DNA of 33,060 bases from Alphaproteobacteria bacterium (GTDB lineage Bacteria; Pseudomonadota; Alphaproteobacteria; UBA2966), in NCBI GenBank assembly GCA_018654745.1, contig JABILA010000020.1, forward strand, positions 1 to 33,060, in the 5' to 3' direction. The notes under the pieces were generated by a model that was not told the DNA's origin, did not search any database, and was given only the letters and a program-made list of their open reading frames with translations. Of this stretch, positions 5,683 to 15,577 are shown piece by piece (position 1 is the first letter of the stretch; each line of letters begins with the position of its first letter). The translations under genes were made by a program, and so were the position numbers.

Positions 5683-8097
5683 CTATCCCCGCATTCTCGC
5701 GCCGTCCGGGTCAAATAGCGGTGTATTATTGATGACGGCCGGGCGCATGTCACCAAGAATTTCGATCTCGAAAGCGGCCCCCTCCTCGATCATTTCAACA
5801 GGAACAAATCCTATCGCCACACTTTTTTCCGAGGCATGGGCATAACCTCCTGAGGTCACAAAGCCGACGACATCACCTTTATGGAAAATTGGCTCGTCTC
5901 CTTGTACATCAGCATTGTCTGCATCAACCATCATTGTCACCAAACGCCGGGACGCTCCTGCGTCCCTGGCTGCAATGGCGGCATCCCGCCCAATGAAGTC
6001 CGGTTTTTGATAGCGTACAAAACGATCCAGGCCCGTTTCAACAGGTGTGTAATCCGGCTTGTATTCCCTGAGCCACGATCCAAAACTTTTTTCCAGACGA
6101 AGCGACATCATGGCGCGCATACCAAAGGGTTTCAGACCCAGGTCCTGACCGGCGTCGGCCAAAGTTGAATAAAGTGCGCGTTGATTAGCAGCGGGTACAT
6201 AGATTTCATAGCCAAGGTCACCTGTATAGGAGACCCGACAAACCGTCGCGGGAGATAAGCCCACTTCCATCTGTCGGGTATGCAGAAACGGGAAGGCTTC
6301 GTTTGAAACATCGGCCCGGGTTGTACGCGACAGCAGTTCTCTGGCGCTGGGGCCAGCAATCTGGAATCCGATCCGATCCAGTGAAACATTGCGCAGCGTC
6401 ACACCTTCATCCGGTAAGTGCTGCAGGAACCAGCGCATGTGATAGTCCTGAGCGCTATATGAACCCACGACCTGATAGGTTTCGGGCGCGAGACAGGAAA
6501 TCGTCAGATCACCAATTATCACACCGGAGGGAGCGAGTAGAGGTGACAAGGCCATGCGACCGGGTTGTGGCATTTTGTTGGCGAGCAGATAATTCAGCCA
6601 GTCCTCGGCACCGGGGCCAGTGACTTCATATTTGCCAAAATTATGAATTTCGTTGATGCCAACTGCGTTGCGCACCGCCCGACACTCAGCCCCCACGGCT
6701 TCAAAGGCATTTGAGCGCCGATAGCTTGGTGTCTCGTATCTTTTTTCGCCCTCCGGCGCAAAATAGTTCACATGTTCGAGGCCATATCCAGCACCGAAGA
6801 CGGCATTTTGTTGATCCCAGATGCCATAGGCTGGCGTGGTCTGGAAGGGTCTGGCAACAGGTAATTCCTGATTTGGATAGGTAATGGAGAACCGCCGCTG
6901 GTAATTCTCCCTGACCTTGTCACGCGTGTAGGCGTTGGTGGTCCAGTCACCAAAACGCGCCACGTCCATGGCAAATACATCTGACGAAGTTTCGCCATGA
7001 ACCATCCATTCAGCCAATGCTAGTCCGACACCACCGCCCTGACTGAATCCGGCCATCACAGCACACGCTGCCCAATATCCCGGCACACCTGGTACCGGCC
7101 CCACCAGCGGATTGCCATCAGGCGCAAAGGTAAAAGGCCCATTGATCACGGTCTTGATGCCAGCTTCACCAAGGCAAGGATAGCGTTTGAAAGCTTGTTC
7201 CAGAGGATCGGAAATACGTTCAAGATTATTTGGTAACAGTTCAGCCGCGAAATCCCACGGCGTACCGTCAACAGCCCATGAATCACAATCCTGCTCGTAT
7301 ATGCCAATGCAGAGACCGCGTCCTTCCTGGCGAAAATAGGTCTCCCCCGCCGGGTCCATGATATGCGGTAATTCATTATCACGTTCATAAACTTCGGGGA
7401 TATCTTCGGTAATCAGATACTGGTGTTCCATGGGGTGCAGGGGGTGATAGACGCCAACCATGGCACCAACTTCCCGCGCCCACAAACCGCCCGCATTGAC
7501 AATATTTTCTGTATTTATGGTGCCCTGTTCCGTCACCACGTCCCAGCTACCGTCGGACTTCGGGTTCAACTCCAGCACACGATTGCGCAAGTATATTTCT
7601 GCACCCTGCTGTCTCGCTGCCTTGGCGTAGGCATGGGTTGTGCCGGACGGATCGAGATGGCCGTCCAGCGGATCATAAAGTCCACCAATGACACCTTCGA
7701 TGCTGATAACCGGGCACAGTTTTCCAATTTCCTCAGGCGTCACAAGGTGGGTATCCAGATCCATGTATCGGTGTTTCGCCCGTTCCGCTGTCAGGAAATC
7801 CATCCGCTCCTGATCACAGGCCAGCGTCACTCCACCCACATGATGCAAACCACAGGACTGACCACTTATTTCTTCCAGTTCCTTGTACAGGCCGATGGTA
7901 TAGCCTTGCAGCGCGGCGATATTTGGATCTGAATTTAACGTATGAAATCCACCAGCCGCATGCCACGTAGACCCCGATGTGAGTTCTGAACGTTCGACCA
8001 GCACGACATCTTTCCACCCCAGTTTGGTCAGATGAAACAGGACGCTGCAACCGACAACGCCCCCGCCAATGACAACGACTTGTGCATGACTTTTCAT
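5683..8097 (-). CDS. FAD-dependent oxidoreductase/GcvT fusion (dimethylglycine/sarcosine dehydrogenase-like), copy 1
   Basis: Two-domain N-demethylase of 804 residues. The N-terminal DAO-type FAD domain (~5-365) has the dinucleotide motif GGGVVG at 11-16 and STWHAAG, where H46 corresponds to the histidine that binds FAD covalently in dimethylglycine dehydrogenase. The FAO-middle linker (~370-430) and the GcvT/aminomethyltransferase domain with its C-terminal barrel (~430-800) would pass the methyl-derived C1 unit to tetrahydrofolate. Electrons probably go to ETF, as in the family. The ATG overlaps the MttB homologue's stop as ATGA, with GAGGAA just upstream, so the two are translationally coupled. 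It is the last gene of the importer operon and converges on the enolase-superfamily gene 44 bp away. The substrate is an N-methyl amino acid of unknown identity. Confidence 0.93.
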   Translation of the reverse strand: MKSHAQVVVIGGGVVGCSVLFHLTKLGWKDVVLVERSELTSGSTWHAAGGFHTLNSDPNIAALQGYTIGLYKELEEISGQSCGLHHVGGVTLACDQERMDFLTAERAKHRYMDLDTHLVTPEEIGKLCPVISIEGVIGGLYDPLDGHLDPSGTTHAYAKAARQQGAEIYLRNRVLELNPKSDGSWDVVTEQGTINTENIVNAGGLWAREVGAMVGVYHPLHPMEHQYLITEDIPEVYERDNELPHIMDPAGETYFRQEGRGLCIGIYEQDCDSWAVDGTPWDFAAELLPNNLERISDPLEQAFKRYPCLGEAGIKTVINGPFTFAPDGNPLVGPVPGVPGYWAACAVMAGFSQGGGVGLALAEWMVHGETSSDVFAMDVARFGDWTTNAYTRDKVRENYQRRFSITYPNQELPVARPFQTTPAYGIWDQQNAVFGAGYGLEHVNYFAPEGEKRYETPSYRRSNAFEAVGAECRAVRNAVGINEIHNFGKYEVTGPGAEDWLNYLLANKMPQPGRMALSPLLAPSGVIIGDLTISCLAPETYQVVGSYSAQDYHMRWFLQHLPDEGVTLRNVSLDRIGFQIAGPSARELLSRTTRADVSNEAFPFLHTRQMEVGLSPATVCRVSYTGDLGYEIYVPAANQRALYSTLADAGQDLGLKPFGMRAMMSLRLEKSFGSWLREYKPDYTPVETGLDRFVRYQKPDFIGRDAAIAARDAGASRRLVTMMVDADNADVQGDEPIFHKGDVVGFVTSGGYAHASEKSVAIGFVPVEMIEEGAAFEIEILGDMRPAVINNTPLFDPDGARMRG

Positions 8098-9650
8098 TTC
8101 TTTTCCTCGTAGCTATAGGGGTCCTGACCACCCTCTGCGATGCGACGATCTACAAAGGCATCCAGTTCCTCAATCATGGCCGGGTCTGCAGGCGGCGGCA
8201 CATAGTCCGCGAGCAATTGTTTATAGATTTTATGTGCCCGCACCGTCGAGTCAGGACTGCCATCTTCTTCCCAGGATTCGAAATTTCGCCAGTCTGACAG
8301 CATGGGTGCATAAAACGCTGTCTCGTAACGTTCCATGGTATGTGCCGCACCAAAATAGTGCCCTCCCGGCCCGACTTCCTTGATGGCATCGAGGCCAAAT
8401 TCATCAGGACTAAAATCAACAGGCCTCATGACTTCGGAAATCATCTGCAACATTTCAGCATCAAGGATGGTCTTTTCGAACGAGGCGCACAATCCGCCCT
8501 CCAGCCAACCAACCGCGTGCTTGACCAGATTGCAATGGGCCAACATGCAAGGCCAGATCGACATTTGCGATTCGTACGCTGCCTGCGCATCCGGCGCATT
8601 GGATGCGTTGACGTTGGAGGAGCGATAGGGGATGCCATATTTTCGCGTCAGTTGCCCGCCGATCAGTACAGCCTTGGAATATTCCGGCGTACCAAAGGCC
8701 GGTGCACCGGACTTCATATCAACATTGGAGGTAAACCCACCGTACCAGGCTGGCGTTCCCGGATTAACAGCTTGCATGAAAGCGATACCGGCCAGTGCTT
8801 CGGCATTTTGTTGAGCAAGGGCACCGGCGAGGGTAACAGGGGCCATGGCCCCCGCCAGTGTAAAGGGTGTGACGTTGACCGGTTGCCCCATCTTCGCCAT
8901 TTCGATCATGCCAATCAGCATGGGGACATCATATTGCAAAGGTGAATTGGCGTTGACGGTCGTCATGATGGACGGTTCTGTCCGCATCTGCTCGTAGCTG
9001 ATGCCACGGGAAATCCGCGCCATCTCCATGGAATCATGAATGCGGTGATAACCCAGGGAATAACCAAAAGCGCCCTTGTCAGAGAGCTTGATCGTTTCGC
9101 TTTCCGCCTTCAGATGGCGGATATTGGCGGGCACGTCCGCAGGCTCACACGGGTAACCGCCAATCATGTGAACAATATTGAGGCTTTGTCCAAGGCGAAT
9201 CAGATCACAATAATCCTTCATGTTACCCTGACGCCGGCCTCCCTCGATGTCGCTGACGTTCGGTGGACTGGCGACCAGGGCAAAGTTGATATTGTTGCCG
9301 CCGTAATGGACATTATGCGCCGGGTTACGGGCATACATGCTGAATTCCGCCGGGGCCCTGGAGACCAATTCCTCAACCATCACCCGGTCGAAGCGCACCC
9401 GCGCGTCGCCTTGGGTAACATCGGCACCGGCTGCTTTCAGAATGTCTCGCGCCTCGGGCAACAGGAAGTTAATGCCAACCTGTTCCAGGACGTCCATGGA
9501 CGCTGAATGTATTGCCTGGAGTTCGTCCTCAGACACAATATCATAAGGCTGATAGGGTATTTTGAGATTTTGATAAGGCAGCTGCTGGAGGCCACCCGCA
9601 GCCTCCTTACGCGCCCTGCCCTTGCCTTTCTCGCGTCCTCGTCTCGCCAT
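8094..9650 (-). CDS. Trimethylamine methyltransferase (MttB) family protein, non-pyrrolysine, copy 1
   Basis: MttB-superfamily methyltransferase of 518 residues with the TIM-barrel fold of that family. Archaeal MttB uses pyrrolysine read from an in-frame TAG; here the frame is open throughout, placing it in the large non-pyrrolysine group. Characterised members demethylate quaternary amines such as glycine betaine, proline betaine or carnitine by passing the methyl to a corrinoid protein. Typical family stretches include PLQYDVPMLIGMIEMA, GGHYFGAAHTMERY and the tail with DRRIAEGG. The N-terminus (1-20) is strongly basic. No corrinoid protein is next to it; instead the FAD/GcvT demethylase overlaps its stop codon. 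It starts 54 bp after the ATPase gene, so it is likely transcribed with the importer. Confidence 0.94.
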   Translation of the reverse strand: MARRGREKGKGRARKEAAGGLQQLPYQNLKIPYQPYDIVSEDELQAIHSASMDVLEQVGINFLLPEARDILKAAGADVTQGDARVRFDRVMVEELVSRAPAEFSMYARNPAHNVHYGGNNINFALVASPPNVSDIEGGRRQGNMKDYCDLIRLGQSLNIVHMIGGYPCEPADVPANIRHLKAESETIKLSDKGAFGYSLGYHRIHDSMEMARISRGISYEQMRTEPSIMTTVNANSPLQYDVPMLIGMIEMAKMGQPVNVTPFTLAGAMAPVTLAGALAQQNAEALAGIAFMQAVNPGTPAWYGGFTSNVDMKSGAPAFGTPEYSKAVLIGGQLTRKYGIPYRSSNVNASNAPDAQAAYESQMSIWPCMLAHCNLVKHAVGWLEGGLCASFEKTILDAEMLQMISEVMRPVDFSPDEFGLDAIKEVGPGGHYFGAAHTMERYETAFYAPMLSDWRNFESWEEDGSPDSTVRAHKIYKQLLADYVPPPADPAMIEELDAFVDRRIAEGGQDPYSYEEKK

Positions 9651-9704
9651 TTAGCCCCCGGTCTTTATCGAAGCCTTGTAGGTATGCACGCCTTGGGACA
9701 ACCC

Positions 9705-11822
9705 CTATTCAGCGGCAGCCGTTTCCTTGAGGGTAATGACAGGTTCCACTTTCCGCAACTCATTCATATCGATATGACAGGCAATGCCATGACGATCTGC
9801 ATTAAACTGAACTTCGGGCACTCTTGTGTCACAAATTTCACCAAGGTGACGCGGACAGCGGGTAGAGAACGGGCAACCCTTCGGTGGATCCATAACACTG
9901 GGCAAGTTGCCTTCCAGCACTATCCTGCGTTTGTTGACAGAAGGATCAGCTATGGGAACTGCTGACAACAAAGCTTCTGTATAGGGATGATATGGCGGAC
10001 TGAAAACTTCGTCCGTCGTTCCACGTTCCATGATCTGGCCCAGATACATGACCACAACACGGTCGGCCAGATAACGAACCGCAGACAAATCGTGGCTGAT
10101 GAACAGTAACGTGGTTTTGCTTTCGCGCTGGATATCCATCAACAGTTCAGTGACGGCCGCGGCCACAGACACATCAAGGGCAGAAATTGGTTCATCAGCG
10201 ATGACCATTGACGGATTGCCGGCAAAGGCACGCGCGATACCTACGCGCTGCTTTTGACCACCTGACAATTGACGTGGCTTACGCCATTCAAATTCCCGTG
10301 GCAGTTTGACGGTATCGAGAAGTTTCAGAACAAGTTCGCGAACTTTGACGGGATCACTTTCAACACCAAACTTGCGGATGACCCGGCTGATTTGCGAGCC
10401 AATCGTCAAGGATGGGTTCAGGGTATCATTCGGATTCTGGAACACCATCTGTAGCGAGCCGAGCTGCTGCGGTGAGCGATCCTTGACAGCCATACCGCCA
10501 ATTTCCTTGCCTGCATGCCGGACGTTGCCATCTGTCGCAGTTTCCAGGCCCATAAGAACCTTGGCGAATGTTGACTTGCCACAGCCGGATTCACCGACAA
10601 TGGCAACCGTTTCACCCTCGCGCGCCTTGAAGTTTAATTCTTCATTGGCTTTGACATATTTGACACTGCCACCGGTAAACATCGCTTTCACAGAGGTGTC
10701 ATGCACTTCGTAATATTTCTGCATGCTATCGATTTCAAGCACAAAGTCACCCAGTTCCACAGGCGCATGTTCCGGTCCTTTGGGAATGACAGCTTCGTGG
10801 TCAAGATCACTCCAACGCTTGCAACGAACCTGATGGGCATCGTCATCGTCCGTATCCACTGCCTCCATAGCAATTTGCGCTGTGTTACAAACACCTTCTT
10901 CAAAGAAGTTACAACGGGGGCCAAAATTACAGCCCGTCGGTCTTTCGTGAGGCAAGGGCAGCTGCCCTGGTATAGCCACCAAAGGCCGGGCGTTTTTGTC
11001 GGCATGTGGCAGCGGGATACAGCCGAACAAACCGTGGGTATATGGATGCTTCGGCCATTCGAAAATTGAATCAATATGGCCGCTTTCGACAACTTCACCA
11101 GAATACATCACGCCAATGCGGTCGCAGACTTCCAGCATCAATCCAAGGTTATGAGAGATATAAAGCAAGGACGTATTGAACTTGCGGCTGAGTTCAGCAA
11201 TCAGTTCAACAATGCCTGCTTCAACCGTTACGTCCAGCGCTGTTGTCGGCTCATCCAGCAACAGCAAGGCCGGTTCACCCAGCAAAGCCATGGCAATTAC
11301 CACACGCTGTTGTTGTCCACCGGATATCTGGTGTGGATAGGCATCCATAACCCGTTCGGGATCCGGCAAATGCACATCTGCCAGCATCTGTATGGCCAAC
11401 TTGCGAGCTTCTGCAGGCAAAGCGTCTTTGTGGATCATCGGCACTTCCATCAACTGCTTGCCGATGGTGACAGATGGGTTCAAAGCGGCCATAGGTTCCT
11501 GGTAGATCATGGCAATTTGGGAGCCACGCAACTGGCGCAGTTCCTCCTCGCTCATTTCCGCCATATCACGGCCCTTGAACTTGACCGTACCGCCAACGAT
11601 GCCACCGTTGCTGCCCATGTAGCGCATTATCGCCAGGGCAACTGTGGATTTGCCACAGCCGGATTCGCCCACCAGGCCGACACTTTCACCCGGTGCCAGC
11701 GTTAGCGAAAAATCCACAACCGCAGGGATTTCTCCCGAGCGGACAAAGTAGGAAATGCAAAGTCCGTCAATTTCGAGAACCGGACCTTCCCATGTATCCT
11801 GCGTATTGGCGTCATTACTCAT
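9705..11822 (-). CDS. Fused ABC transporter ATP-binding protein, DppD-DppF type
   Basis: A single 705-residue chain holds both ATPases of a peptide/opine-type importer. Module 1 has Walker [10 protein letters not shown] at 52-60, signature ISGGQQQRV and Walker B LLLLDEP; module 2 repeats GESGCGKST near 420-428, LSGGQKQRV and VIADEP. Each is followed by an oligo_HPY region with clustered cysteines (GCNFGPRC...C...VRC and GCPFSTRCP...C...C), where some Dpp ATPases bind an Fe-S cluster. The ATG at 11822 is chosen because GAGGAA lies 8 bp upstream; an earlier TTG is within that ribosome site. It follows the second permease by 11 bp. It powers uptake of the locus substrate at the inner membrane. 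Fused pairs are known but less common than separate genes. Confidence 0.95.
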   Translation of the reverse strand: MSNDANTQDTWEGPVLEIDGLCISYFVRSGEIPAVVDFSLTLAPGESVGLVGESGCGKSTVALAIMRYMGSNGGIVGGTVKFKGRDMAEMSEEELRQLRGSQIAMIYQEPMAALNPSVTIGKQLMEVPMIHKDALPAEARKLAIQMLADVHLPDPERVMDAYPHQISGGQQQRVVIAMALLGEPALLLLDEPTTALDVTVEAGIVELIAELSRKFNTSLLYISHNLGLMLEVCDRIGVMYSGEVVESGHIDSIFEWPKHPYTHGLFGCIPLPHADKNARPLVAIPGQLPLPHERPTGCNFGPRCNFFEEGVCNTAQIAMEAVDTDDDDAHQVRCKRWSDLDHEAVIPKGPEHAPVELGDFVLEIDSMQKYYEVHDTSVKAMFTGGSVKYVKANEELNFKAREGETVAIVGESGCGKSTFAKVLMGLETATDGNVRHAGKEIGGMAVKDRSPQQLGSLQMVFQNPNDTLNPSLTIGSQISRVIRKFGVESDPVKVRELVLKLLDTVKLPREFEWRKPRQLSGGQKQRVGIARAFAGNPSMVIADEPISALDVSVAAAVTELLMDIQRESKTTLLFISHDLSAVRYLADRVVVMYLGQIMERGTTDEVFSPPYHPYTEALLSAVPIADPSVNKRRIVLEGNLPSVMDPPKGCPFSTRCPRHLGEICDTRVPEVQFNADRHGIACHIDMNELRKVEPVITLKETAAAE

Positions 11823-11833
11823 GTGCAGTTTCC

Positions 11834-12730
11834 TCAATCCCTGAGAGAGATTTCGCGCAAGCCATCGGCCAACAGGTTAAAGCCGAGAACCAGTGACGAT
11901 ATGGCAATACATGGCATGATAGTCATATGGGGGAAGATCATGGCCATCTTGCGGCCTTCGTTGATCATACCACCCCAGTCTGGATCGGGTGGTGGCAGGC
12001 CAAGGCCCAGAAAACCCAACACCCCAATCGTGATAATAACGTAACCCAAACGGACACAGGCATCGACGATCAGCGGCCCTCGTGCATTTGGCAGGATTTC
12101 CACCAACATTACATACAGGGCTGATTCGCCCCGTGTCTGCGCCGCCGCAACATAGTCCCGGTTACGCAAATCAAGCACAAGGCCACGAACAATCCGCATG
12201 ATGCCCGGCGCACTGGCGAAGGTAATGGCGATCACAATGTTAAAGCCGGACGCACCAAAGGTAGCGATGACGATGATGTACAGGATCAAAACCGGGAAGG
12301 ACAAAACGATGTCGCCAATCCGTGACAGGATCGTATCCCACCAGCCACGGTGATATCCGGCTGCCAGGCCCATCATGATACCAACCACATACGCCGTAAA
12401 TGTCGCAAGGGGTGCATAGATCAGAACAGTGCGTGATCCCCAGATAATACGAGACAGAATATCGCGGCCCAGATTATCGCCGCCCAACCACATGGTAACG
12501 CCTGATTTGGCATCAACAGTGGCGATCTTGGCAAATGGTTTGATAATTGCCAGAGGATCGAAAGGCGCGATCAAGGGGGCAAAGATTGCGACCAGAATCC
12601 AGAACGCAACCAGTCCGGCACCGACCATAGCAATCGGGCTTTCCTTCAACAACGTGAAGGATTTGAGTGCGCGCATAAAGGCTGTTCCAGTCGATTCAGC
12701 AGGGGTAATTGTTTTTGATAATTCGGTCAT
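11834..12730 (-). CDS. ABC transporter permease, DppC/OppC type
   Basis: Inner-membrane permease of 298 residues with an N-terminal membrane helix (~35-55), the conserved DNLGRDILSRIIWGSR stretch before the BPD transmembrane domain, and the EAA-type cytoplasmic loop around AAAQTRGES, which docks on the ATPase. The tail GFNLLADGLREISLRD is typical of DppC. Two in-frame ATGs lie close together; 12730 is chosen because AGGGG lies 7 bp upstream, whereas 12736 is too close to it. It follows the first permease by 10 bp and precedes the ATPase by 11 bp. It pairs with the DppB-type subunit to form the channel. The substrate class cannot be read from the permease. Confidence 0.95.
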   Translation of the reverse strand: MTELSKTITPAESTGTAFMRALKSFTLLKESPIAMVGAGLVAFWILVAIFAPLIAPFDPLAIIKPFAKIATVDAKSGVTMWLGGDNLGRDILSRIIWGSRTVLIYAPLATFTAYVVGIMMGLAAGYHRGWWDTILSRIGDIVLSFPVLILYIIVIATFGASGFNIVIAITFASAPGIMRIVRGLVLDLRNRDYVAAAQTRGESALYVMLVEILPNARGPLIVDACVRLGYVIITIGVLGFLGLGLPPPDPDWGGMINEGRKMAMIFPHMTIMPCIAISSLVLGFNLLADGLREISLRD

Positions 12731-12740
12731 GGCCATTCCC

Positions 12741-13673
12741 CTACTGGAACCGGATACGCGGATTGAGGTAGGTGTAACCAATATCTGCCAGGGTCTGAGT
12801 ACTGACCGCGACAAAAACGGCAACCATGGAGCAGGCCTCAATCACAAAGATATCCTGATTGAGTGACGCCTCCAGCAGCAAGGCCCCGAAGCCTTTGTAC
12901 GCAAAGGCAAATTCAACCACGATCACGCCTGACAACAGCCAGTTGATCTGCAACATGATCACCGTAAAGGGTGCAATCAGGGCATTTCTCAAGGCGTGAT
13001 CCAGAATAACCTTGTGCCGCGGCAAACCCTTCAGGACCGCCGTGCGCACATAATGGGTTGTCATAACTTCCGCCATAGACGCCCTGGTCATACGCGTAAC
13101 ATAGCCAAAGTCATAAATAAGCAGAACAAGTACCGGCAAAACCAACTGTTTGAATTCAAACCCGCCGATCATGCCTGATGTGCCCGGAAGCAACTTCAGG
13201 CCGAACACAAAGATGGCGGACAGGAAAACGGCACTGGCAAATTCAGGGATCGACGTGGTGATGATGCTGGTAACCGAAATGGTCCGGTCCAGCTTGGATC
13301 CTTCACGCATGCCAGCCAGCACACCCAAAGCCAGGGAGATCGGGATCAGCAGCGCGAAAGTCCAGAAGCCGAGGATGGCTGTGTTCCATAAACGCGGCCA
13401 GAGAATATCAGCCACCGGTGCCTTGTACCGGTGAGAGATACCCAGATCACCGGTAATGAAATTACTGGCCCAGGCAAAATAGCGATACCAAACGGGCTCA
13501 AAATAGCCCCTTTGTTCCAGCCAAAGGTTTTTTTGTTCTTCCGAAGCAAACTGCCCCAGCACTTTGGTTGCCACACTGCCCGGTGAAAATTCCAGAAGCA
13601 GGAACAACAGCAACGAAACGGCGAACATGGTTAAAACCATGATCCCAAGTCGTTTGCCTATGAGTACTATCAT
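12741..13673 (-). CDS. ABC transporter permease, DppB/OppB type
   Basis: Inner-membrane permease of 310 residues. It has the typical DppB start (a membrane helix at ~8-28 followed by FSPGSVATKVLG), a periplasmic loop with WYRYFAWASNFITGDLG, and five further helices with the EAA loop around RTAVLKGLPRHKVILDHALRNA. The C-terminus AVSTQTLADIGYTYLNPRIRF is characteristic. It heads the permease-permease-ATPase block, 83 bp downstream of the binding-protein gene. A terminator-like hairpin lies in that gap, so it is likely expressed at a lower level than the binding protein. Confidence 0.95.
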   Translation of the reverse strand: MIVLIGKRLGIMVLTMFAVSLLLFLLLEFSPGSVATKVLGQFASEEQKNLWLEQRGYFEPVWYRYFAWASNFITGDLGISHRYKAPVADILWPRLWNTAILGFWTFALLIPISLALGVLAGMREGSKLDRTISVTSIITTSIPEFASAVFLSAIFVFGLKLLPGTSGMIGGFEFKQLVLPVLVLLIYDFGYVTRMTRASMAEVMTTHYVRTAVLKGLPRHKVILDHALRNALIAPFTVIMLQINWLLSGVIVVEFAFAYKGFGALLLEASLNQDIFVIEACSMVAVFVAVSTQTLADIGYTYLNPRIRFQ

Positions 13674-13710
13674 AACGCCGCCGTGCCCCCTCGCGTCGCA
13701 ACTACCAATA

Positions 13711-13743
13711 AAGAAAAAGGGGAGCCGTTATCGGGCTCCCCTT
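13711..13743 (-). terminator. Terminator-like hairpin between the binding protein and permease genes
   Basis: Read on the minus strand, AAGGGGAGCC (13743-13734), a 7-base loop and GGCTCCCCTT (13726-13717) form a perfect 10-bp stem followed by TTTCTTT. It lies just after the binding-protein stop. Partial termination or 3'-end protection here would raise binding protein over membrane subunits, a known arrangement in importer operons. Confidence 0.75.
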
Positions 13744-13756
13744 GTCGTTAGTTTGA

Positions 13757-15454
13757 TCAGGAATCAATCCAAACCTTGTTCCACTGATGATAATTGGTCG
13801 GATGCATTTTGATATCCTTGACCTTGTTTGATGCCGCTAGCATCACAGACCGGAAGAATGGCTGCACCATGATGGCATCATCCTGTAACCGCTTTTCAAT
13901 CTTCGCCATGATCTTGCGACGCTCGACAATATCCACTGTTGCTTCGGCCTTGCTAAGCAATGTGTCAAATTCCTTGCTGCTATAATTGGTCTCGTTCCAT
14001 GGCACACCGGAACGATAGGCAAGACCAAGCAACATGGTTGCCAGTGGGCGGTGGGTCCAGACTGTGATCGAGAATACCGCAGATTTCCAGACTTCCCAAT
14101 ATTGAGTGGCCGGCATGACATTCACCGTCACGTCAATGCCAACTTCAGCCAGGTTTTGCTTAAGAACAACAAGCGAATCTGTTTCCCAGGTACCGTTGGT
14201 ATTACCCACGTTACAAGTGACTTTCAGACCATTTGCATGCCCGGCCTCCGCCAGCAATTTTTTGGCTTTTGCTATATTTCGTGGCACGATCGGCAAGGGC
14301 GCATAGTCAGGTTGAATCTTACTGACATGGTGGTTTTCAGCGACCTGGCCGCGACCACGGTGGGCTGTATCCAGATTTTGTTTGTTATCTGAAGCCAGTA
14401 GAATTGCTGTGCGAACACGAATGTCATCGAATGGTGCGACATCAATATGCATCCGGATTACACCGGTTTGCGCCGTTGTGGCTTCGTGGATGAGAATACC
14501 AGGTACAGCTTCGGCCACTTCGATGGCATCCAGCGGTAGATCATAAATTGCATCTACCTGCCCCGAAGCCAAAGCTGCCATGGCCGCTGATTTGTCTTCA
14601 CCGGTGTCGTAATAGTGGATTTCGGCCAGCAACGGCTCGTCACCCCAATACTTCATCTTGCGCCGCTTGAGGATTGCCTTTTCACCCAGCTTGAATTCCG
14701 TCAGGGTGAATGGGCCAGTGCCAAGATCAGGGTTTTTGCTGATGTCAGCACCTTTGTCACCAAAGCTGCGATGCACAATAGCACCTGGATAGTGATAAAG
14801 TTTCTCAGGCATGGCCAGATCAGGCGAATTCAGATTGAACTGCACCGTATATTTGTCGATCTTCTTGATCGCACCCGGTGTCATGCTCTTGATTTTGATG
14901 GCTTTGCCGTCCTTGTCTTTGCCATCTTTGGTGTCGACCATGGAATTGAACAAACCCAGCATGGAAGAACCAGTCGCCGGATCGAGCCAACGCTTGACGT
15001 TATACACAACATCATCGGCTGTAAGTTCATCACCATTACCGAACTTGACGCCCTGGCGGATCTTGATTGTCCAGGTTTTGAGGTCATCCGACGGTTGCCA
15101 GCTTTCGGCAAGGTAAGGACGCGTGACGTTGTCTGTGCCCGTAATCGTCAGATATTCACACATCTGACGGTTTACGTTGGCTTTTTCAGCCCAGCTATAG
15201 GTATGAGGATCGGCCATTTCCTGAACCGGCATGGCCATGCGAATGGTACCACCCATTTTCCCGGCGGCCCTTGCTTCCGGAATGATTTCAGTGCCTGCCA
15301 TAGCGTAGGCTGCACCGGCTGAAACGCCTAGTAAAGTAACGGTTCGCAGGAATTCACGGCGGTCGACTTTGCCCGCTTTGAGTTGCGCCTGAAGCCCGGG
15401 CACATCCGGGTGAATGTATCCTGTTTCGTTCTCGTCAAATTTTGTGTCAGCCAT
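13757..15454 (-). CDS. ABC transporter substrate-binding protein (SBP_bac_5), Tat-exported
   Basis: Periplasmic binding protein of family 5 (DppA/OppA type), 565 residues. The N-terminus has a 30-residue cytoplasmic lead, the Tat motif DRREFLRTVTLLG (twin Arg at 32-33), a hydrophobic stretch and a likely cleavage near ARA-A at 61-64. The mature protein has the usual features, including LAESWQPSDDLKTWTIKIRQGVKF (shown in part: residues ~105-130) and GTGPFTLTEF. It would deliver the substrate to the permeases downstream. The ATG at 15454 is chosen because GGGAGGG lies 10 bp upstream and MADTKFDENE makes a sensible start. Family 5 proteins bind peptides but also opines, betaines and other small amines, so the family alone does not fix the ligand. 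Confidence 0.95.
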   Translation of the reverse strand: MADTKFDENETGYIHPDVPGLQAQLKAGKVDRREFLRTVTLLGVSAGAAYAMAGTEIIPEARAAGKMGGTIRMAMPVQEMADPHTYSWAEKANVNRQMCEYLTITGTDNVTRPYLAESWQPSDDLKTWTIKIRQGVKFGNGDELTADDVVYNVKRWLDPATGSSMLGLFNSMVDTKDGKDKDGKAIKIKSMTPGAIKKIDKYTVQFNLNSPDLAMPEKLYHYPGAIVHRSFGDKGADISKNPDLGTGPFTLTEFKLGEKAILKRRKMKYWGDEPLLAEIHYYDTGEDKSAAMAALASGQVDAIYDLPLDAIEVAEAVPGILIHEATTAQTGVIRMHIDVAPFDDIRVRTAILLASDNKQNLDTAHRGRGQVAENHHVSKIQPDYAPLPIVPRNIAKAKKLLAEAGHANGLKVTCNVGNTNGTWETDSLVVLKQNLAEVGIDVTVNVMPATQYWEVWKSAVFSITVWTHRPLATMLLGLAYRSGVPWNETNYSSKEFDTLLSKAEATVDIVERRKIMAKIEKRLQDDAIMVQPFFRSVMLAASNKVKDIKMHPTNYHQWNKVWIDS

Positions 15455-15518
15455 GTCGCGTAATCCCTCCCAGAATTTTCGGTCTGTACCTGTTTTGTCA
15501 CCATAGCAATTCTCCAAA

Positions 15519-15542
15519 GGCTAATTCTTTTTCGAATTGGCC
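15519..15542. promoter_or_regulatory. Dyad in the leader of the importer operon
   Basis: GGCTAATTC (15519-15527) and GAATTGGCC (15534-15542) are inverted repeats with one mismatch in nine and a 6-bp spacer. It lies between the promoter candidate and the binding-protein start codon. It could be an operator or an mRNA hairpin; the regulator is unknown. Confidence 0.45.
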
Positions 15543-15577
15543 AGAATTGTAGGTTCCTGTCTTTTGGTATTAACAAG

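Noticed and set aside
14615..15322. Long + strand frame (235 codons) opposite the binding-protein gene
   Set aside because: It is antisense to a clearly conserved SBP_bac_5 coding sequence, has no family resemblance and no ribosome site; a shadow frame.
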